DNA from: VAZQ01 sp963753575
Lineage (GTDB): Bacteria > Pseudomonadota > Alphaproteobacteria > Rhizobiales > Xanthobacteraceae
Length of the DNA stretch: 64,000 bases
Assembly (NCBI GenBank): GCA_963753575.1
Contig: CAVWCR010000003.1
Span: forward strand, 2,480,001 to 2,544,000
Direction of reading: 5' to 3'
This document shows, piece after piece, positions 8,307-16,529 of this stretch (positions are counted from its first letter, which is position 1; each line of letters starts with the position of its first letter). A program made the translations under genes and the position numbers. Under the pieces are notes generated by a model. It did not search any database. It was not told where the DNA came from and worked only from the letters and a program-made list of their open reading frames with translations.

Positions 8307-9715
8307 GCTCGCCTGCGCCCGTCCGGCTGACCGGCCCCTCGGCCCTGCGATGGGGCGTGCGGTTCGCGCGCGATCCGCTTACCGCCACGCGCGATTGCTT
8401 TGATGCGTTCGGCGGTTTCGTCATGCTGGCCGACGCGGTGCCGCTGTTGCGGCCGCGCGGCGTCGCCATGCTCGGCGTTCCCTTGGTGCTGACCGCGGGC
8501 GCAGCCTTCCATCGCGAGCTCCTGTCCGATCCGACGACCTGGCGCGGCGTGAGCCTTTTGCCGGGCGGCCCCCGTCACTCCGCCGCGCGGCGCATGAGCG
8601 CGGGCATCAACCGCATGACCGGCAGCCGGCACGCGCATTATCGCGGCCTCATCGGCCCGGTGCTGCGCAAGGCCCGCGTCGCGGCATTGACCAGCCGCAT
8701 GGCCGCGCTGGCGGAAACGGAAGTGGCCTCCTGGCGGATTGGCGAGCCGCTCGAGCTTTGGGAGCTCACCCGTGCGCTGATGCGGCGCTTTGCCATCGAG
8801 CTTCTGTTCGGCGGCGATCCCGACGGCTACCGGATTGCCGATCTGGTCAGCGCATTGATGGAAAGCAAATGGAGCCGTGGCGCGTTCGTCCCGATCAACC
8901 TGCCGATCACGCCCTATGGACGCGTCGTGCGCATGGCCGAGGCGCTCGAGCGCGAGCTTCTGGCGTGGGCGGCAGCAAAGCGCGGACGGCTCGACGACCA
9001 CGACATCGGCTCGATCATCGTCAACAGCCCGGATGCGTACGGCGCGGTGCCGAGCGATGCGGCCGTTGCCGGACAGATGCCGTCGCTGTTTGCCGCCGCC
9101 TCCGAGGCGGGCCAGAGCGCGCTGATCTGGACACTGGTCCTGATCACGCTGCACCCGCGCGTTGCAAGCGCGCTCGTCGACGAGCTGCGCGGCAGCCTTG
9201 GCGGCGCAACGCCGGCGCTCGATGCGGTCGGCGAGCTTCCCTACCTCGATGCGGCGGTCAAGGAATCCATGCGCATCCTGCCGCCGGTGCCGTTGCAGAT
9301 CCGCGTGGCGCAGTCCGACGCCGCGATCGCCGGCCACGCCATGCCGAAGAGCACGCGCGTGATGCTCAATACGTTCCTGGTCAACCGCATGCCCGATCTC
9401 TATCCCGAGGGCGATGTGTTTCGTCCCGAACGCTGGCGCGACATAAAGCCCAACGCGTTCGAGTTTCCGGTGTTCAGCGCCGGCCCGCACAGCTGCCCCG
9501 GCTACTGGTTCGGCATGACCGCGGTCAAGATGGCGCTCGCCGCGATCTTGACGCGCTATCGGCTCAAGCTCGGGCGCGATGCTCCGATCGACTATCGCGT
9601 GCAGCCGACCATGCGGCCGCTCAAGCCGCTATTCGTCGAGCTCGAGCGTCAGGACGGCGTGGCCACCGCCACGCCGATCAGCGGCTCGCTCGCACGCCTG
9701 GTGCAATTTCCATAA
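8303..9715 (+). CDS. Divergent cytochrome P450
   Basis: A 470-residue P450-family protein. The K-helix ExxR is present at 321-324 (KESMRI), the PERW motif at about 375-378, and the heme-ligand loop around Cys398 reads FSAGPHSCPGYWFG. Two usual residues differ: the loop Arg before Cys is His, and the I-helix AGxET region reads AAASEAGQS, so the proton-relay Thr is Ala. Similar losses occur in P450s that rearrange or use peroxides rather than activate oxygen, such as the CYP74 type, but function here is inference. No redox partner gene is adjacent. It overlaps the methyltransferase by four bases and ends the cassette. Confidence 0.9.
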   Translation: MSSPAPVRLTGPSALRWGVRFARDPLTATRDCFDAFGGFVMLADAVPLLRPRGVAMLGVPLVLTAGAAFHRELLSDPTTWRGVSLLPGGPRHSAARRMSAGINRMTGSRHAHYRGLIGPVLRKARVAALTSRMAALAETEVASWRIGEPLELWELTRALMRRFAIELLFGGDPDGYRIADLVSALMESKWSRGAFVPINLPITPYGRVVRMAEALERELLAWAAAKRGRLDDHDIGSIIVNSPDAYGAVPSDAAVAGQMPSLFAAASEAGQSALIWTLVLITLHPRVASALVDELRGSLGGATPALDAVGELPYLDAAVKESMRILPPVPLQIRVAQSDAAIAGHAMPKSTRVMLNTFLVNRMPDLYPEGDVFRPERWRDIKPNAFEFPVFSAGPHSCPGYWFGMTAVKMALAAILTRYRLKLGRDAPIDYRVQPTMRPLKPLFVELERQDGVATATPISGSLARLVQFP

Positions 9716-9737
9716 CGCGCCTAGTGCGATAGCGCGA

Positions 9738-10856
9738 TCAGGGGCGCCGCGCCTGCCCGAGCGAGAGCGCCAGCATGCCGATGAGACCGGCGAGCGAGGG
9801 CGTGAGCGCAAGCCCGAGCGCGCGCAGTCGCGAGATGTCGCCCGCCGCCGGCGCGAATGCGCCACCCGTGAGCCAGGCGAGGATTTCGGCCGCCGTCGTC
9901 GCCTGTGGATCGGCCATCGCGATGGCGGGCAGCGACGCCAGCTTCGTCTCGGCGGCCCGCAGCTCGCCATCGAGCCCATCACGGCGCTCAGCCTTGGCGA
10001 GCGCCTCGCGCAGCTCCAGCACTGTCGCGCAGGCGCGACCCGATGTAAGCCGCGTCACATCGCGGCAGCCGTTGGTGATCCGCCACACCGACTGCGCTTC
10101 CGGCTGCGCCCGCTGCAGCTCCACCTCGATCGCCGCCATGGAACGCTTCTCGGCGAGGCCGGCACGCTCGGCCCGCAGCCGCCCGATCCGCTCCACCAGC
10201 GCCGAGCTCTCGCCCGCGATCTTGGCACGGCCGGCCACCGCGTCGCCGATGTTGGTCGACGCAAAACCGGTCGCGGCGAGCAACGTCATCGTGAGCGCCG
10301 CGAGCCAGATCGACCAGGCCGCGCCGGCAGCGAGGACCGAGCGCCGCTGCCACAGCTGCGCCGCCACCGTCGGCATCACCACCGCGAGCATGTCGACCGC
10401 AAGCCCGATCGTGGCAAGCAGGACCCCCGCCTCGACGGTCTGACCAAACGAGGCGGCAAAGCGCGCGTTCATGATGAGCCCGACGCCGGTCAGTCCGACC
10501 GCGGTCGCCAGCAGCACGGCTGAGGCCATGGTGGCCACCATCGAGCGCACCGGCTTCTCGGTTTCCTGCGGGGCCGGCATCTCAATGCGGAAGGCGCGGT
10601 CGACGAGCTGCGCGGCGGCCTGTTCGGAGGACCGCAACGCCGTCAACACAACCTTGCCGCGGCCGCCCGTGGCCTGCGTGATATGCCCGGCTTTGACCCA
10701 GGCGGAAAGGCTGCGGCGCAGCTTCGTCAGCGTCCACCCGAACTGCTGGGCAAGCTCACTGAGGCTCGTCTCCACGCGACCTGTGTCGCTCAGCCACATG
10801 AGCGCTTCGTCGTCGTCGAACGAGTGTAGCGCAATGACCTTTGCCGCCCGAGTCAC
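9738..10856 (-). CDS. Helix-turn-helix protein with several membrane segments
   Basis: A 372-residue protein of unusual layout. Residues about 1-85 look like a winged helix (LSELAQQFGWTLTKLRRSLSAWVKAGHI followed by a GGRGKVVLTAL wing). Three or four hydrophobic segments follow between about 105 and 205, then a charged coiled-coil-like stretch (about 210-310, rich in Glu, Arg and Ala), and a last hydrophobic segment near 345-368. This suggests a membrane-tethered DNA-binding protein with a cytoplasmic N-terminus, possibly a one-component sensor. I recognise no named family. It converges on the P450 gene with 22 bases between stops. Confidence 0.7.
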   Translation of the reverse strand: MTRAAKVIALHSFDDDEALMWLSDTGRVETSLSELAQQFGWTLTKLRRSLSAWVKAGHITQATGGRGKVVLTALRSSEQAAAQLVDRAFRIEMPAPQETEKPVRSMVATMASAVLLATAVGLTGVGLIMNARFAASFGQTVEAGVLLATIGLAVDMLAVVMPTVAAQLWQRRSVLAAGAAWSIWLAALTMTLLAATGFASTNIGDAVAGRAKIAGESSALVERIGRLRAERAGLAEKRSMAAIEVELQRAQPEAQSVWRITNGCRDVTRLTSGRACATVLELREALAKAERRDGLDGELRAAETKLASLPAIAMADPQATTAAEILAWLTGGAFAPAAGDISRLRALGLALTPSLAGLIGMLALSLGQARRP

Positions 10857-11497
10857 GTTCGTAAACCCCCAATAGATGACGTCTCACCCTCGCGGATGCC
10901 GCAAGACGATCAAGACGCCAGAGAACCCCCGCCCCCGATGCGAGGCCGACATGGGACGCAAGGCAGTCGCCGCGTCGCCGGCACGCATCAACTTCTCACT
11001 CAAGCACTGCGTATCAGATTCGGATGCACCTCACCAAGAGTCTATTTGTAAAAAATTGACTAAGAGTTGAGTGGCCGCCAAGCCGCTTTCTGCCGATGGA
11101 ATGCGGCGATCTGGGGCGACCCGCGTTTTCCTTCAAAATTACTTAAAGTAAAGCACGCGCGAAGCCCCACGCTCTCGACAGGAAGCGCGACCACCGGCTG
11201 CAATGCTGCCCTGGATTAAGTCGTGGCTCGCGCGTGACCCGCGCGGAGACTCCAACTGAATACCTCTTCCCCCACCCCGCGCATTCTTTACTGCTTTGAT
11301 TCGAGCCCGACGGCAAGAGCACGACATTTTCATGAACCCATGCTTCATGAGCCCATGCTTCATGAGCCCATGCGCCCGAAGGCCAGAGGCCGATGCGCTG
11401 GGGTCATCGACCGACTCTCGCGACCCGCGGCGCCGCGGCCCATCGCCCGCGCGCACCAGATGGTAGGCTGTCGGGACACGCATCAGGGGGGAAAGCC
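10857..11497. other. Intergenic region with an AT-rich patch and a short tandem repeat
   Basis: About 640 bases with no gene that I can support. Small frames here (for example 10876-11070 plus, 11139-11483 minus) have no ribosome site and no protein-like composition. A local AT-rich patch at 11040-11155 includes TTGACTAAGAGTTGA and the 13-base palindrome TTACTTAAAGTAA at about 11138-11150, which could be a promoter or operator. A 15-bp repeat follows at 11331-11375. Confidence 0.5.
11331..11375. repeat. 15-bp tandem repeat, three units
   Basis: Three units of CATGAGCCCATGCTT, with the first and third slightly changed. The run lies about 120 bases upstream of the Bug receptor start. It is one of several 14-16 bp tandem runs in this window. 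Confidence 0.8.
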
Positions 11498-12517
11498 ATG
11501 TCGCTCGAAACAGATCGCTGCCTGTCCGGCTTGCTGGCGCTGGTTGCCGTGCTGGCGCTTGGCTCCGCGCCCGCCGCAGCGCAGGACACCCTCGCCGGCA
11601 AGACCGTGACCATTTCGGTCGGCTTCGGGCCCGGCGGCGGCTACGACCTCTACGCCCGCGTCCTGGCGCGCCATCTCGGCCGGCATCTGCCCGGCCATCC
11701 GGCGGTCGTCGTCTCCAACATGCCAGGCGCCGCTTCGATCCGCGCCGCGAACTACATCGCCAAGGTCGCGCCCAAGGACGCCACCGCGCTCGGCATGGTG
11801 GCGCAGTCGATCGCCGAGGAGCAGCTGCTCGGCGTCGCCGGCGTGAGCTACGACGTCGCCAAGCTTGCCTGGATCGGACGCATCTCGTCGAACGTCGAGG
11901 TCGCCTATGTGTGGCATACCGCGCCGGTGAAGACGCTCGACGATCTCAAGACCACGGAAGCGACCTTTGCGGGCACCGGCCCCTCATCGTCGATCTATCC
12001 GCGTCTCATCAACGCGATCGCCGGCATGAAGTGGAAAGTGATCGGCGGCTACAACACCACCTCGGCTGCCCACCTCGCCATGCAGCGCCGCGAGGTCGAC
12101 GGCGCCACAAGCTCGCTCAACACGCTCAAGACCCGGCAGCGCGACTGGCTCGACCAAGGGCTGATCCGGATCCTGGTCGCGTTCGCGCTCAAGCGCAGCC
12201 CGGAGTTTGCCAACGTGCCGGCGGTGGTCGAGCTTGCCAAGACGCCGGAAGACCGCGCCGTGCTTTCCTTCTACGCCAACAGCGGCGCGGTCGGGCGCGC
12301 TGTAATCGCGCCGCCCGGCATGACGGCAGAACGCGTTGCCATGCTGCGCGCGGCCTTCGACGCCACCATGCAGGACCCGGACTTCCGCGCCGAGATCGCG
12401 ACCACCAAGCTCGAGTTCGAGCCGATGACGGGCGCCGAACTGCAGACGCTGGTGGAAGCCGCAGCGCGGGTGTCGGGCGCGGTGCTCGCGCGGGCGCGCG
12501 CGGCCAGGACGGAGTAG
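11498..12517 (+). CDS. Bug/TctC-type substrate-binding protein
   Basis: A 339-residue periplasmic receptor of the TctC family (PF03401). The signal peptide ends near PAAAQ; the mature start GKTVTISVGFGPGGGYDLYARVLARHLG is the family N-terminal motif, followed by VVVSNMPGAASIRAANYI. The ATG at 11498 follows AGGGGGGAAAGCC, a strong ribosome site. It belongs to the same subgroup as the two tandem receptors at 56.9-59.1 kb (shared layout with NMPGAA and GGYNTTS/GYAAN regions) more than to the one at 0.3-1.3 kb. No TctA/TctB genes are nearby, so it must use membrane partners encoded elsewhere or act as a sensor protein. Confidence 0.88.
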   Translation: MSLETDRCLSGLLALVAVLALGSAPAAAQDTLAGKTVTISVGFGPGGGYDLYARVLARHLGRHLPGHPAVVVSNMPGAASIRAANYIAKVAPKDATALGMVAQSIAEEQLLGVAGVSYDVAKLAWIGRISSNVEVAYVWHTAPVKTLDDLKTTEATFAGTGPSSSIYPRLINAIAGMKWKVIGGYNTTSAAHLAMQRREVDGATSSLNTLKTRQRDWLDQGLIRILVAFALKRSPEFANVPAVVELAKTPEDRAVLSFYANSGAVGRAVIAPPGMTAERVAMLRAAFDATMQDPDFRAEIATTKLEFEPMTGAELQTLVEAAARVSGAVLARARAARTE

Positions 12518-12654
12518 CACGCGCGGAGTAGCACGGGCGGCGGCGAATCCCGTGTCAGAAGAACGACATCGTTCTGACATCGCGCCATTACACGAAGCAG
12601 GTAACGGCACCACAACTCGCCAGTGAGGACCTTGTCCAGCAGGGACAGCGCCTT

Positions 12655-13176
12655 ATGGACACCGCCTTCGCCGCCCCGATCGAACCCAGCTGGACGCTTG
12701 TGTTCTGCAAGAAGCCCGGCCGCTGGTGGGTGCGCCTGCTCGCCTGGGGGCGCTACAACCACGTCAAGGCCATCGCCTACCTGCCGGCGCTACGCGCCTG
12801 GCTGTTCTACGATGTGAAATTCAACGGCACCAAGATCCTGCTTGCGCACGAAGACGACACTCGCACCCGCGCCTTCCTGCAGGACTATATCGACAACTGC
12901 GACACCGTCGCGATGCCGCGGCTGCCGGTGCCGAAGCGCAGCGCGCCGCAGCTCGGCTTCTGGTGCACGATCGCGATGAAGCATCTGGTCGGCATCCGCT
13001 CTCGCGCATTTCGGCCCGACCGTCTGTGGCGCGACTGCATCGCCGCGGGTGGCAAGCCGCACGAAAGCTTTGCGACCTGCCGCAACGCCCTGATCCGAGC
13101 GCTGCGCGCGCGCATGCTAACGCTGCGAGAGCGAGCGCGGGCGCGGCGACGGCTGCGCAACGCATTTGCCGGCTGA
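12655..13176 (+). CDS. Hypothetical protein with conserved-looking His and Cys
   Basis: A 173-residue protein without signal peptide. It is rich in Trp and aromatic residues in the first half (WTLVFCKKPGRWWVRLLAWG, RYNHVKAIAYLP) and ends in a very basic helix (RERARARRRLRNAFAG). A His in a strand (NHVKAI) and a later Cys at the head of a helix (FWCTIAMKHLVGI) match the order seen in circularly permuted papain-like (NlpC/P60-related) enzymes, but the similarity is weak and I do not assign a function. It is flanked by a Bug receptor upstream and a 14-bp tandem repeat downstream. Confidence 0.6.
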   Translation: MDTAFAAPIEPSWTLVFCKKPGRWWVRLLAWGRYNHVKAIAYLPALRAWLFYDVKFNGTKILLAHEDDTRTRAFLQDYIDNCDTVAMPRLPVPKRSAPQLGFWCTIAMKHLVGIRSRAFRPDRLWRDCIAAGGKPHESFATCRNALIRALRARMLTLRERARARRRLRNAFAG

Positions 13177-13198
13177 GGGTTTGTCCGCATCGGCGACC

Positions 13199-13254
13199 GC
13201 GCTTCGTGATTTGCGCTTCGCGATCTGCGCTTCGTGATCTGCGCTTCGCGACTC
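13199..13254. repeat. 14-bp tandem repeat, four units
   Basis: Four units of GCGCTTCGTGATCT type, alternating GTGAT and GCGAT/GCGAC variants. The run lies in the convergent gap between the hypothetical gene and the HxlR gene, about 30 bases from the latter's stop. Confidence 0.85.
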
Positions 13255-13284
13255 GTGTTTTTCCACCGGCGTCCCGCAGGAGCG

Positions 13285-13653
13285 TCACGATGCGGCGCCG
13301 ACCTTTCGCGCCATGAAGCTCTTCGGTGGTATCCATGTGCCGCGCATGTAGGCATTGGCCCAGCGACACATTTCCTGCAGCACGGGAAGCAACGCCTCGC
13401 CTCTCCGGGTCAACACATATTCGAAACGCTTCGGGTGCTGCTGGTAAGCCGTCTTCGCGACGAGGCCCGACGCCTCCATGCTCGCCAGCCGGTCAGTCAG
13501 GATATTGGTCGTAATCCGTTCCGGCGAGGCGAGAAACTCGGAGAACCGGGCCTTGCCCGTCAGCAGGTCGCGCACGATCACCAGTGTCCAGCGGTCGCCG
13601 ACGATATCGAGTGATGTCGCAATGGGGCAGCCAGAGCGTGGCTCGCGTTCCAT
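13285..13653 (-). CDS. HxlR-family transcriptional regulator
   Basis: A 122-residue winged-helix regulator. The family start is intact: a cysteine near the N-terminus (RSGCPIATSLDIVGDRWT), then LVIVRDLLTGKARFSEF, the recognition region ITTNILTDRLASMEASGLV and the wing KRFEYVLTRRGEALLPVL. HxlR proteins bind as dimers, and some sense electrophiles or quinones through this cysteine. The ATG at 13653 gives the usual family length; the frame runs upstream to 13782 but that part is not protein-like. No obvious target gene is divergent and close, the nearest being DUF2939 about 290 bases away. Confidence 0.85.
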   Translation of the reverse strand: MEREPRSGCPIATSLDIVGDRWTLVIVRDLLTGKARFSEFLASPERITTNILTDRLASMEASGLVAKTAYQQHPKRFEYVLTRRGEALLPVLQEMCRWANAYMRGTWIPPKSFMARKVGAAS

Positions 13654-13943
13654 GGGCCCTGATCGCGGCCCGCACGGAGCTTGAGCAGGCGGCAGCAGCC
13701 GTCTTGCACCCGCGGACGCTTGCACGCGCGGCGTGTGCAGCGCGATCCCTGCCGCGCAGCGGGCCGCGAGCGTTGTCATCATGCAATGTGCAGCATGTTG
13801 TCATCCCCCCTCGCCTCATTGCGGGCGCTGCGACGTGTTCTTTGTGGTCTTAACAATAAAGCAAGGAGCTGTGCGGCGCGAGATTGACCTCGCACGTGCA
13901 GCATGGCGTGGTCCCGGCGAAGGCGACGAGGTACTGGCAATTC

Positions 13944-14537
13944 ATGCGTAAGACGCTCCTGACCATCGTGGTGCTGGCACTCGCCTGGATCGGCTACCTG
14001 CTATGGCCGCCTTACGACCTTGCCCAGTTCACGCGCGCGATCGAGCGCGGCGATGCGGCAGCGGCGGCGCGCTACATCAATTTCCCGCGGGTGCGGACCT
14101 CACTCACGCAGCAGATCACCGAGGCCTACATTAAGCGCACCGGCGCCCACCCTGGCCCGCTCGTGCAGGGGGCGGTGGCCTCGATTGCGGACCCGGTCGT
14201 GGCCAAGCTCATCTCGGCGCAGGCGCTGACCGAGTTGTTGCGCATCGGCTGGCCGCGCGCCGCGCTTACCCAGGCGCCGAGCGATGCGGTCGGTATCTCG
14301 ACGGCGGGACTTGGGACGGCATGGCAACTGTTCGCCGCGTCCGAATACGGCATCGGCCGCTACGAGGTTGTGGTGCCGGTGGCAAGCCCGCCCAAGAGCG
14401 CCTTCACGCTGCAATTCCGGCTGGCGCAATGGCGCTGGCAGCTTGCCGCCGTGCGCGTGCCCGAGGCCATCCAGGATTTGCTTGCCGATGAGATCATCAA
14501 GTCGACCCGGCCGCTGCCGCAGCTGCATCGGCCCTGA
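13944..14537 (+). CDS. DUF2939 family membrane-anchored protein
   Basis: A 197-residue protein with one N-terminal membrane segment (LLTIVVLALAWIGYLLW) and the DUF2939 hallmark following it (PPYDLAQFTRAIERGDAAAAARYINFPRVRTSL). The rest is likely periplasmic. Function is unknown. The start ATG at 13944 has GAGG about 12 bases upstream. The stop codon lies one base before the palindrome array, so its transcript must run directly into these hairpins. Confidence 0.85.
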   Translation: MRKTLLTIVVLALAWIGYLLWPPYDLAQFTRAIERGDAAAAARYINFPRVRTSLTQQITEAYIKRTGAHPGPLVQGAVASIADPVVAKLISAQALTELLRIGWPRAALTQAPSDAVGISTAGLGTAWQLFAASEYGIGRYEVVVPVASPPKSAFTLQFRLAQWRWQLAAVRVPEAIQDLLADEIIKSTRPLPQLHRP

Positions 14538-14538
14538 T

Positions 14539-15193
14539 TAGTGCCGCCGATTTGAAGTTCCTACCCCACCTGCAGCAAGCTCGATTAGGAACTTCAAATC
14601 GTAAAGCGGCACTAGAGTCATAGAGTTGCTAGTGCCCCTTGGTTTCCGAAGTTCGTGTCAGAGGTTGCTGCGACGTATCACGAACTTCGGAAACGGGGCA
14701 CTAGTGCCGCCGATTTGAAGTTCCTACCCCACCTGCAGCAAGCTCGATTAGGAACTTCAAATCGTAAAGCGGCACTAGAATCATAGAGTTGCTAGTGCCC
14801 CTTGGTTTCCGAAGTTCGTGTCAGAGGTTGCTGCGACGTATCACGAACTTCGGAAACGGGGCACTAGTGCCGCCGATTTGAAGTTCCTACCCCACCTGCA
14901 GCAAGCTCGATTAGGAACTTCAAATCGTAAAGCGGCACTAGAATCATAGAGTTGCTAGTGCCCCTTGGTTTCCGAAGTTCGTGTCAGAGGTTGCTGCGAC
15001 GTATCACGAACTTCGGAAACGGGGCACTAGTGCCGCCGATTTGAAGTTCCTACCCCACCTGCAGCAAGCTCGATTAGGAACTTCAAATCGTAAAGCGGCA
15101 CTAGAATCATAGAGTTGCTAGTGCCCCTTGGTTTCCGAAGTTCGTGTCAGAGGTTGCTGCGACGTATCACGAACTTCGGAAACGGGGCACTAG
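14539..15193. repeat. Array of four 163-bp units, each a pair of palindromes
   Basis: Four head-to-tail units start at 14539, 14702, 14865 and 15028. Each holds hairpin A (inner arms GATTTGAAGTTCCTA and TAGGAACTTCAAATC, loop about 22 bases) and hairpin B (TTTCCGAAGTTCGTG and CACGAACTTCGGAAA, loop about 21 bases), both bounded by CTAGTGCC and GGCACTAG, with a 13-base linker ending ATAGAGTTG. The units are almost identical; I see one base change, in the first linker (GTCATAG for ATCATAG). Reversed, A aligns with B (shared CTAGTGCC, GAAGTTC, TTGCTGC, GAACTTC), so each unit is an inverted pair of diverged relatives, like REP/iREP pairs in BIMEs. It fills the whole gap between two convergent genes and contains no gene. 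Confidence 0.97.
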
Positions 15194-16407
15194 TCCAGGC
15201 CGTCCGCCCCCGGCACCGCCACTGGCAGGCGCACGTCTTGCGCGTCGGGTGTGATCCGCGACGAGCGCCGTGTCGATACCGAGCCGGTGAAGGCAGCATC
15301 GCCGCGACGGCCGGCATGGCGTGCACGGGCGCGTGCCGCCACTGCTTCACCCGACACCGCGTGCGGATCGCAGGCGCGATGCCCGTTCGCACGCCGCATC
15401 AGATCGACATGGATGTGATCGTAGTGAAAGGCATTCGATCCGGGCGCCAGCACGGTGGTGAAGCGGTCGCAGGCTGAGCCCTGCACGTCGTGCAGGAAGC
15501 CCTGCTCTTCCGGCGCGCCATGCCAGCCGCTCTTGACCGCGACCTTACGCCCATCCGCGAGCGTGAAGGAGGCGATGTCGAGCGCGTTGCCGAAAGCGTG
15601 CTCGGAAATGTGAGCGTTCGGATTGCCGTTCATGCCGCGGCACGAATAAGAGGAGATCTGCCTGATCTCGACCACCGGCTGGCCGAACCAGCGCACGGCG
15701 GCGGGCTGCACCGCCGTGGCGATCCACTGGTCGAGCGCCGAGACGATGGGACAGGCAAGCGTTGCAGGCGGCGACACCGACACCGGCCCGGCCGCGACCG
15801 GGCGCGCTCGCACCGGTCCAAGCGACCGTCCAAGCACCGGCGGACGCGACGGGGGCGGCTGGCCGTAGGAAGGACGGCGAACCTCGTAAGGGTCTTGGTA
15901 GGGGTCCTGCGCCGACACGCGCGGATCAAGCAGCAGCGGCTGATCGGGCGGCCGGTCTCGATAGAGCGGCTCCTGATCGGTCGGGCGTGCGCGCGGGTCG
16001 TAGGGCGATGCAACGGGGCGATCGAGCGGGCGCGCCTGCGACGGCCGATAGCCCGGAGCAGTCTCGTAAGGCGACGGCTGCGCGGGCCAGCGCGGCGGCA
16101 TCGAGGCGTTGGGGATATTCGACGGCGGCCGCAGGTCGTCCCCGAAGGCAAGGGGCGCGCCCTCTCCGAGCGTCGACACTTTGATGGGGAAATCGGCGCC
16201 GCATGCGCCCGGACCATTGATCGGCGCGATGCGGACCTTGCCGGCGCCTTCACTGACCGCGCCGGAGTTGAGGCAGGCAATCTCGGCGTCGTGCCGCCAC
16301 GCCGCTCGCGGCTCGGAGAGAAACCGGCTGCCGCTGCAGCCAGCCAACACACCGAGCGCGCCGAGCACAACCGAGCCGACGAGATACCAATGAAGTCCGC
16401 GCACCAT
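15190..16407 (-). CDS. Extensin-like lipoprotein (PF06904 type)
   Basis: A 405-residue envelope protein. The N-terminus has a lipobox (LGVLAGC), so it is probably a lipoprotein. A Pro/Arg/Tyr-rich low-complexity linker spans about 95-215. The extensin-like C-terminal domain follows (CPIVSALDQWIATAVQPAA, SEHAFGNALDIASFTLADG, YDHIHVDLMRR), which carries the His/Asp pattern of M15-type peptidoglycan peptidases. The last about 45 residues are basic and disordered. Its stop codon (TAG, 15190-15192) is contributed by the terminal CTAG of the palindrome array, so the array insertion may have set the present C-terminus. Confidence 0.88.
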   Translation of the reverse strand: MVRGLHWYLVGSVVLGALGVLAGCSGSRFLSEPRAAWRHDAEIACLNSGAVSEGAGKVRIAPINGPGACGADFPIKVSTLGEGAPLAFGDDLRPPSNIPNASMPPRWPAQPSPYETAPGYRPSQARPLDRPVASPYDPRARPTDQEPLYRDRPPDQPLLLDPRVSAQDPYQDPYEVRRPSYGQPPPSRPPVLGRSLGPVRARPVAAGPVSVSPPATLACPIVSALDQWIATAVQPAAVRWFGQPVVEIRQISSYSCRGMNGNPNAHISEHAFGNALDIASFTLADGRKVAVKSGWHGAPEEQGFLHDVQGSACDRFTTVLAPGSNAFHYDHIHVDLMRRANGHRACDPHAVSGEAVAARARARHAGRRGDAAFTGSVSTRRSSRITPDAQDVRLPVAVPGADGLD

Positions 16408-16529
16408 GGTGTGGAGAATGCGACGGTGGGCGTTAACGTCTCTTCACCGTATTGGATACGCAGGGCGCCGCTGGCCTCGCGCGCGCGGTATGGTTAAGAA
16501 TGACCCAGGACGGCGCCCGGAGAAGGGAC

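Noticed and set aside
7602..9715. A type III polyketide synthase cluster
   Set aside because: The methyltransferase resembles those of such clusters, but no synthase or flavin oxidoreductase gene is present.
10876..11483. Small frames of 64 and 114 codons in the gap before the Bug receptor
   Set aside because: There is no ribosome site, signal or recognisable domain, and composition is like non-coding DNA.
14539..15193. A CRISPR array
   Set aside because: The repeats are 163 bp, head to tail, with no unique spacers and no cas genes.
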